From NCBI GenBank assembly GCA_009841005.1, contig VXMR01000040.1, forward strand, positions 19,349-83,348: a stretch of 64,000 bases of DNA, read 5' to 3'. The position numbers and the translations under genes are program-made. The notes below the pieces were generated by a model. It worked only from the letters and a program-made list of their open reading frames with translations, made no database searches and was not told the DNA's origin. Below, piece after piece: positions 59,181 through 64,000 of the stretch (positions are counted from its first letter, which is position 1; each line of letters begins with the position of its first letter). The stretch comes from Gemmatimonadales bacterium (GTDB taxonomy: Bacteria; Gemmatimonadota; Gemmatimonadetes; Palauibacterales; Palauibacteraceae).

Positions 59181-60977
59181 CTACACCCCTTCCTCGATGA
59201 GCTGCCTCAGTTCGGCCGGCGGCTCCGATACCGGTTCGGCATCCGTCACCATCCGTCCCTCGGACGAACGGATGACAAGATTGACCCGCCCGAGCGAGGC
59301 GTCGGAGTCCGGATAATCGATCCGGGTATGCGCGCCGCGGCTTTCCCGGCGCTCGAGCGCCGAGAGGACGACCGCCTCGGCCACGGTGAGCATGACGCGG
59401 AGATCGAGCCAGGTGTGCCAACCCGGGTTGAAGGCTCTCCCCCCGTCGACCGAGCAGCTGTCGAGCGCTCCGCGAAGCCGGTGGACATCCTCGAGGGCAT
59501 CGCGCAGCGCCTCCTCCGTGCGGGCGATGCCGACCTTGTCCTGCATGATCTGCTGCAATTCCTCCTGCACGCCGAAGGGATTGCGCCCACCCTCGCGCGC
59601 GAAGGGAGCCGTCGCGCCCGCGACGGCCGCGGACAGTTCGGCTGCCGGGATTTCGGCGAGGGAAACGCCTCTCGCCTCTTCCGCGGCAGCGGCGCCGGCG
59701 CGCTGACCGAACACGATGAGGTCCGAGAGGGAATTCCCGCCGAGTCGATTGCCGCCGTGAAGGCCCGCGGCCACTTCACCGGCCGCGTACAGTCCGGGAA
59801 CGCGTGTCGCCGCCGTCTCGGGGTGTACCTTCACTCCGCCCATCGCGTAGTGCGTCGTCGGCCCGACCTCCATCGCATCGGTCGTGATGTCGACGCCCGC
59901 AAGCTCCTTGAACTGGTGATACATGCTCGGGAGCTTGGCCTTGATGTACTCGGGACTCCGCTTCTCCGAGATGTTGAGGAAGACGCCGCCGTGCGGACTC
60001 CCGCGTCCGGCCTCGACTTCCGCGACGATCGCCTTCGCCACGACATCCCGGGTGAGCAGTTCGGGCGGCCGGCGGTTTGCCACGCGATCGCCTTCCACCC
60101 ACCGGTCGGCCTCCTCCTCGCTCTCGGCGTAGTCCCCCTCGAACATCTCGGGGACGTACCGGAACATGAAGCGCTCGCCGTCCCGGTTCGTGAGAACGCC
60201 TCCCTCGCCCCGGACTCCTTCCGTGACGAGCGTGCCGCGCACGCTGGGCGGCCACACCATGCCCGTGGGGTGGAACTGAACGAACTCCATCCCCATGAGT
60301 TCGGCCCCCGCGTCATAGGCGAGCGCCACCCCGTCGCCCGTGCACTCCCACGAATTGGAGGTCACCTTCCAGGCCTTCCCCAGCCCCCCCGTGGCGAGGA
60401 CGACCGTACGCGCGCGGAAGAGCACGAACTCGCCGGTCGGACGCCAGTACGCAAGGGCGCCCGCCGCCCGGCCATCCACGACGAGCAGCCGGAACACGGT
60501 GCACTCCATGAAGACGTCGGCCCCTTCGTGCACGGCATGATCCTGAAGGGTCCGGATCATCTCCAGACCCGTCCGGTCGCCGACGTGCGCCAGCCTACCG
60601 TAGGTGTGTCCCCCGAACGGACGCTGGTTCATGCGACCGTCCTCCGCCCGATCGAAGAGGGCGCCCCAGGCCTCGAGTTCTCTCACGCGATCCGGCGACT
60701 CCCTGGCGTGTGCCCGAGCCATGCGCCAATCGCACAGCCCCTTCCCGCCCCGCATGGTGTCGCGGAAATGGACCTGCCAGTTGTCTTCCGGGCGGTTGTT
60801 GCCCAGCGCGGCAGCCATCCCGCCTTCGGCCATGACCGTGTGCGCCTTGCCGAGCAGCGACTTGCCGACGAGTCCCACGGATGCGCCCGCCTCGATGGCC
60901 GCGATCGCCGCGCGGAGCCCGGCGCCTCCGGCTCCGATCACGAGGACGTCATGCTCGTGCCGTTCTGGAATCTCCAT
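59181..60977 (-). CDS. sdhA: Succinate dehydrogenase/fumarate reductase flavoprotein subunit
   Basis: A 598-residue flavoprotein. DVLVIGAGGAGLRAAIAA is the FAD-binding Rossmann start, and TVMAEGGMAAALGN carries the usual flavin-loop sequence, in which a His precedes it (KAHTVMAEGG) for covalent attachment. ELMGMEFVQFHPTGM, RRPPELLTRDVV and HYAMGGVKVHPET are active-site blocks, and LHGGNRLGGNSLSDLIVFG is the C-terminal FAD site. It oxidises succinate in the TCA cycle. The reading frame extends much further upstream, but that is antisense to the membrane subunit; ATG 60977 is the family start. Confidence 0.95.
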   Translation of the reverse strand: MEIPERHEHDVLVIGAGGAGLRAAIAAIEAGASVGLVGKSLLGKAHTVMAEGGMAAALGNNRPEDNWQVHFRDTMRGGKGLCDWRMARAHARESPDRVRELEAWGALFDRAEDGRMNQRPFGGHTYGRLAHVGDRTGLEMIRTLQDHAVHEGADVFMECTVFRLLVVDGRAAGALAYWRPTGEFVLFRARTVVLATGGLGKAWKVTSNSWECTGDGVALAYDAGAELMGMEFVQFHPTGMVWPPSVRGTLVTEGVRGEGGVLTNRDGERFMFRYVPEMFEGDYAESEEEADRWVEGDRVANRRPPELLTRDVVAKAIVAEVEAGRGSPHGGVFLNISEKRSPEYIKAKLPSMYHQFKELAGVDITTDAMEVGPTTHYAMGGVKVHPETAATRVPGLYAAGEVAAGLHGGNRLGGNSLSDLIVFGQRAGAAAAEEARGVSLAEIPAAELSAAVAGATAPFAREGGRNPFGVQEELQQIMQDKVGIARTEEALRDALEDVHRLRGALDSCSVDGGRAFNPGWHTWLDLRVMLTVAEAVVLSALERRESRGAHTRIDYPDSDASLGRVNLVIRSSEGRMVTDAEPVSEPPAELRQLIEEGV

Positions 60978-61003
60978 GCAAAAGTCCGCTGTGCCCTGTG
61001 GGT

Positions 61004-61786
61004 TCAGAAGAGTCGGGGATCTTCGAACACCCGCATCGCCACCAGCCGGATGTACAGATCCGTTGCGCACACGAACACGAGGCTGAACCAGGCCCAGCTC
61101 ATGTGTCGCCTGTTGAACCAGCTCACGCCCTTCCACGCCTTGTGGCGCGCCTTGCCGCCGAGCGTGCACGAGTAGCAATCGACGTCGCCGCCGATGAGAT
61201 GGCGGAGCGAGTGACAGCCGAACCAGTACCCGGAGAGCAGCACGAGGTTGATCAGAAGGACGATGGATCCGACCCCGACGCCGAAGCCGTCCTCGAAGAA
61301 GAAGCCGTGAATCGTGTCGTACGTCAGGAAGAGCCAGATGATGATCGAGGCGTACAGAAAATAGCGGTGAAGGTTCTGGAGAACCCACGGCAGCCGCGTC
61401 TCGCCCACATACCTGTCGCCGCGAAACTCGCCCACCGCACAGGCGGGCGGGTCGAGGAAATAGGCGCGGTAGTACGCCTTCCGGTAGTAGTAGCACGTCC
61501 CCCGGAACCCGAGAATCACGCCCATCATCAATATCGCCGGAGAGAACGGCCACCACTCGATTCCGAACAGGCGGATCTGTTCGGGGCAGCTGGCGGCGAT
61601 GCACGGCGAGTACAGGGGAGACAGGTACGGGTCGGCGAAGTAGTTGCCGCCCTGCAGGACCGCCCAGGTGGCGTAGCCCCCGAAGAGGCCGAGCCCCACC
61701 GCCACGCTCAGCGGTGGCAGCCACCAGCGATCGCTGCGGAGCGTCTTGCCGAAACCGCGATCTCGAACCGCGACCGAGCTTTCCAT
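61004..61786 (-). CDS. Succinate dehydrogenase cytochrome b/membrane anchor subunit
   Basis: A 260-residue membrane protein with about five helices (about 25-45, 80-100, 140-165, 175-200, 230-250). Histidines in LQNLHRYFLYA, YDTIHGFFF, GCHSLRHLI are possible haem ligands. Features of the single-chain anchors found with non-classical SDH enzymes are FRGTCYYYRKAYYRAYF and a CYSCTLGGK cysteine pair near the end. It would dock sdhAB and transfer electrons to quinone. The frame is open to 61840; ATG 61786 gives a compact N-terminus. Confidence 0.8.
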   Translation of the reverse strand: MESSVAVRDRGFGKTLRSDRWWLPPLSVAVGLGLFGGYATWAVLQGGNYFADPYLSPLYSPCIAASCPEQIRLFGIEWWPFSPAILMMGVILGFRGTCYYYRKAYYRAYFLDPPACAVGEFRGDRYVGETRLPWVLQNLHRYFLYASIIIWLFLTYDTIHGFFFEDGFGVGVGSIVLLINLVLLSGYWFGCHSLRHLIGGDVDCYSCTLGGKARHKAWKGVSWFNRRHMSWAWFSLVFVCATDLYIRLVAMRVFEDPRLF

Positions 61787-61864
61787 GGTCTTTCGTCGAC
61801 TCTTCGTGGGGTGGGGCGGGACCTTGGAGGACGCGGCCACCCTACCGGGCCGTCAGGATGACTG

Positions 61865-63346
61865 TCAAGCGGAGTCGTCCGGGAACCCTTCGAGGTATTC
61901 CTGGACCCGATTGAGGAAGAACGCCGCCATGGCGCCGTCGACCACGCGATGATCGTAGGAAAGACCGAAGTAGGCCCGGTTGCGGATCGCGATCACGTCA
62001 TTGCCGAGTCCGTCCTGAACGACGACCGGACGCTTCTCGATCACGCCCGTTCCGAGGATGGCGACCTGCGGCTGGTTGATGATCGGGGTCCCGAACAGGT
62101 TTCCGAAGACCCCCACATTCGTAATTGTGAACGTCCCGCCCTGGATATCGTCGAAGTCCAGCGCCTTGTTGCGGGCCTTCTCGGCGAGTTCGTTGGAGCG
62201 CTGCGCGAGTCCCAGCAGGCTGAGCTGGTCCGCGTCCCTGAGCACGGGCACGATGAGTTCGCGGCCGTCGTTGATTGCCACCGCGATCCCGAGATTGATG
62301 TTGCCGTGATACACGATTCGCGATCCGTCCACCGACGAGTTGAGGATCGGGTACTCGCCCAGAGCCTCGATCACGGCCCGGTAGATGAAGGGGCCGTACG
62401 TGAGCTTCACGCCCTGATCGGCGAAACGCGGCTTGAGTGCGCGCCGAAGTTGAACGATCCGTTCGAAATCCACCTCGGTGACCGACGTCACGTGCGCGGA
62501 AACGCGCTTGGACATGAGCATGTGTTCCATCGTCCGCAGGCGAACTCTGCTCATCTCCTCGACCCGGTCTCGCTCGCGAATCGGCACGGAACCGAGCCGG
62601 ACATCCAACGTGGCCCCGTGGATCGGGATCCGAAGCGTGCCGGGTGCCGCGGGCGCCGGCGTGTCGGGCGGCGTCGGCTCCGGCGCCTTCACGCCGGAGG
62701 CGGGAATCGGCGCCGGGACGGCAGCGGGCGCCGCCGTGGGGGCGGGCGCCGCAGCGGGAGCGGGCGCCGCCTCCGGCCCTCCGGCTGAGATGAACGCCAG
62801 AATGTCGTCCCGGGTCACGCGACCGGAGGCCCCCGTCCCGGGCACCTGGCGGATGTCGACGCCGTGCTCCGCGGCGATCTTCCGTACCAGCGGCGTCGAT
62901 CGCGTCCGTAGCCGCTCATGCCGACTCGCGGGCAGCCCCGCCGCCCCCGGTCCCGGGGATGCCGGCGTGGCGTCCGCCGGTGGAGCCGCGGGGATTGCCG
63001 CCGCCGCGGTTGACGTCACGGGGTCTGCGGGGGGCGCCTCCGCCGGAGGGTCCAGCGACAGCTCCGCCGCGGGCGCCGACGGTGCTGCGGCGGTCGCGGC
63101 CGTGGCGTCCGTCTCGATGCGGGCGACCACCGTGTCGATCTCGACCGTCTCCCCGCTCTGAACGAGGACTTCAGCCAGCACCCCCGCCGCAGGGGACGGA
63201 ATGTCCGCGTCGACCTTGTCCGTGGATATCTCGAACAGGTCTTCGTCGCGCTCGACAGCATCCCCGACATTCTTGAGCCAGCGCGTCAACGTTCCCTCCG
63301 CGATGGACTCCCCCATCTGCGGCATGATGACATCCACTTTGGACAT
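61865..63346 (-). CDS. 2-oxoacid dehydrogenase complex E2 (dihydrolipoamide acyltransferase)
   Basis: A 493-residue E2. The N-terminal lipoyl domain (1 to about 78) has its lipoylated lysine in ISTDKVDADIPS. A long Ala/Pro linker leads to the E1/E3-binding domain (TPLVRKIAAEHGVDIRQV, about 150-185). A second Ala/Pro linker leads to the catalytic core with TFTITNVGVFGNLF and YDHRVVDGAMAAFF (active-site His and Asp). An E1-beta gene is directly upstream, 31 bp away, so this is a branched-chain or pyruvate-type complex with split E1. The exact oxoacid is not certain. The lipM product at 34737 may serve it. Confidence 0.92.
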   Translation of the reverse strand: MSKVDVIMPQMGESIAEGTLTRWLKNVGDAVERDEDLFEISTDKVDADIPSPAAGVLAEVLVQSGETVEIDTVVARIETDATAATAAAPSAPAAELSLDPPAEAPPADPVTSTAAAAIPAAPPADATPASPGPGAAGLPASRHERLRTRSTPLVRKIAAEHGVDIRQVPGTGASGRVTRDDILAFISAGGPEAAPAPAAAPAPTAAPAAVPAPIPASGVKAPEPTPPDTPAPAAPGTLRIPIHGATLDVRLGSVPIRERDRVEEMSRVRLRTMEHMLMSKRVSAHVTSVTEVDFERIVQLRRALKPRFADQGVKLTYGPFIYRAVIEALGEYPILNSSVDGSRIVYHGNINLGIAVAINDGRELIVPVLRDADQLSLLGLAQRSNELAEKARNKALDFDDIQGGTFTITNVGVFGNLFGTPIINQPQVAILGTGVIEKRPVVVQDGLGNDVIAIRNRAYFGLSYDHRVVDGAMAAFFLNRVQEYLEGFPDDSA

Positions 63347-63377
63347 GGTGTTCTTCCCCGGCGTAAAGCCGCGTGGT

Positions 63378-64000
63378 TCAGTAACTCAGTTGCAGGCGGG
63401 CCATCGAGACGACATCCGCCACCTGGGGTAGATGAGCGTCCTCCAGCTCGGCCGCGTAGGGCACCGGCGTGTCGAGCGCCGCGACCCGCCGGATCGGCGT
63501 ATCGAGCCACTCGAACGCCTGCTCGCAGACCAACGCGGCGACCTCGCCGGCGAAGCCGCCGAACCGCGGCGCTTCGTGCAGGAGGAGCAGTCTCCCCGTC
63601 TTCTTCACGCTCTCGAGGATCGCCGCGCTGTCGAGCGGTTGCAGCGTCCTCAGGTCGATGATCTCGATCTCCGCCCCATCCTCCTCCGCCAGCTGCTCCG
63701 CCGCCGCCTGCGCCGTGTGGACCATGGCGCCATACGTGACCAGCGTCAGGTCTGTTCCTCCCCGGTGCGTTCGCGCCTTCCCCAGCGGAGTCAGGAACTC
63801 CTCGCCCTCCTCGAGTTCGTCACGGAGCCTTCGGTACAGGTACTTGTGCTCGAAGAAGAGCACCGGGTCCGGATCCCGAATCGCAGCCTTGAGCAGGCCT
63901 TTCGCATCTCTCACGGTGGCCGGGGCCACCAGCTTGAGGCCCGGCACGTTGGCGAAGTACGACTCGACGTTCTGCGAGTGAAAGGGCCCCGCGCGCACTC
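63378..64000 (-). CDS. 2-oxoacid dehydrogenase E1 beta subunit (3' part)
   Basis: The C-terminal 207 codons; the start lies past the right edge. GPFHSQNVESYFANVPGLK holds the thiamine-complex histidine region, DPDPVLFFEHKYLYR and the transketolase C-terminal domain (TLVTYGAMVHTAQ, DLRTLQPLDSAAI, HEAPRFGGFAGEVAA) follow. With an E1-alpha (not visible) it decarboxylates a 2-oxoacid and passes the acyl group to the lipoyl E2 encoded next. Confidence 0.93.
   Translation of the reverse strand, partial: VRAGPFHSQNVESYFANVPGLKLVAPATVRDAKGLLKAAIRDPDPVLFFEHKYLYRRLRDELEEGEEFLTPLGKARTHRGGTDLTLVTYGAMVHTAQAAAEQLAEEDGAEIEIIDLRTLQPLDSAAILESVKKTGRLLLLHEAPRFGGFAGEVAALVCEQAFEWLDTPIRRVAALDTPVPYAAELEDAHLPQVADVVSMARLQLSY

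Noticed and set aside
60978..61724. N-terminal extension of sdhA
   Set aside because: The extension is the antisense-frame shadow of the SDH membrane subunit; the FAD-binding start follows ATG 60977.
1..64000. CRISPR arrays, insertion sequences, prophage, tRNA or rRNA genes
   Set aside because: None seen on reading: no regularly spaced repeats, no transposase or integrase motifs, no tRNA cloverleaf.

Overview
The window is a 64 kb piece of a high-GC, gene-dense bacterial chromosome with a Gram-negative-type envelope. Signs of that envelope are Omp85-like and DUF1207-like outer-membrane proteins, Sec, Tat and lipoprotein signals, and a lytic transglycosylase. The many secreted or lipidated orphan proteins, the CaCA antiporter, the bactofilin module and the overall gene style suggest a Gemmatimonadota-like organism. 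This is inference; no rRNA gene is present to confirm it. I saw no transposase, integrase, CRISPR array or tRNA gene.

Layout, left to right. (1) 0-2.5 kb: the end of a molybdenum-hydroxylase-type cluster (2Fe-2S subunit plus a secreted RidA), then a secreted protein of unknown function. (2) 2.4-7.3 kb: a TatA/B-type protein, an HNH endonuclease, priA and a cysteine-rich exported protein. (3) 7.4-15.6 kb, all on the minus strand: a sigma-70 factor, HDAC-like deacetylase, M24 peptidase, dipeptide epimerase and TrpF-like protein, plus a radical SAM/metallophosphoesterase pair and an HD phosphohydrolase. (4) 15.7-23.7 kb, plus strand: a RemA-like protein, an Omp85-like protein, and a complete three-subunit molybdenum hydroxylase with a cytochrome b partner. 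Its 2Fe-2S subunit carries a Tat signal. (5) 23.7-40.5 kb, minus strand: a spondin-domain lipoprotein, a propeller lipoprotein, a Tat-exported epimerase, a serine hydrolase, polA, a cold-shock gene, a lytic transglycosylase, an ExbB-like protein, and a gcvH-gcvP-UPF0173-lipM operon. (6) 40.5-44.2 kb: a structured leader with a 12-nt Shine-Dalgarno match, then dapF-mutY, converging on MBL and NUDIX hydrolases.

(7) 44.2-58.4 kb is the replication-origin neighbourhood. dnaN and dnaA run leftward. rpmH-rnpA-yidD-yidC run rightward from a strong promoter divergent to the dnaA promoter. The dnaA-dnaN gap is a candidate oriC. Two parS sites lie just before parA-parB, followed by an M23 peptidase and a bactofilin. 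The mnmE/mnmG/rsmG genes often found here are absent; a DUF1207-like protein, an unusual Fpg/Nei-type glycosylase and pyrF take their place. (8) 58.4-64 kb, minus strand: succinate dehydrogenase (membrane subunit, sdhA, sdhB) and the E2 and partial E1-beta genes of a 2-oxoacid dehydrogenase.

Many genes overlap by 4 nt (ATGA, GTGA or TTGA), indicating translational coupling. The least ordinary items are the Tat-targeted molybdenum hydroxylase with a cytochrome b, a protein built on a repeated C-x10-C pattern, a radical SAM gene overlapped by a metallophosphoesterase-fold gene that lacks metal ligands, the leader RNA before dapF, and two genes whose conserved N-termini extend upstream without any ATG, GTG or TTG.
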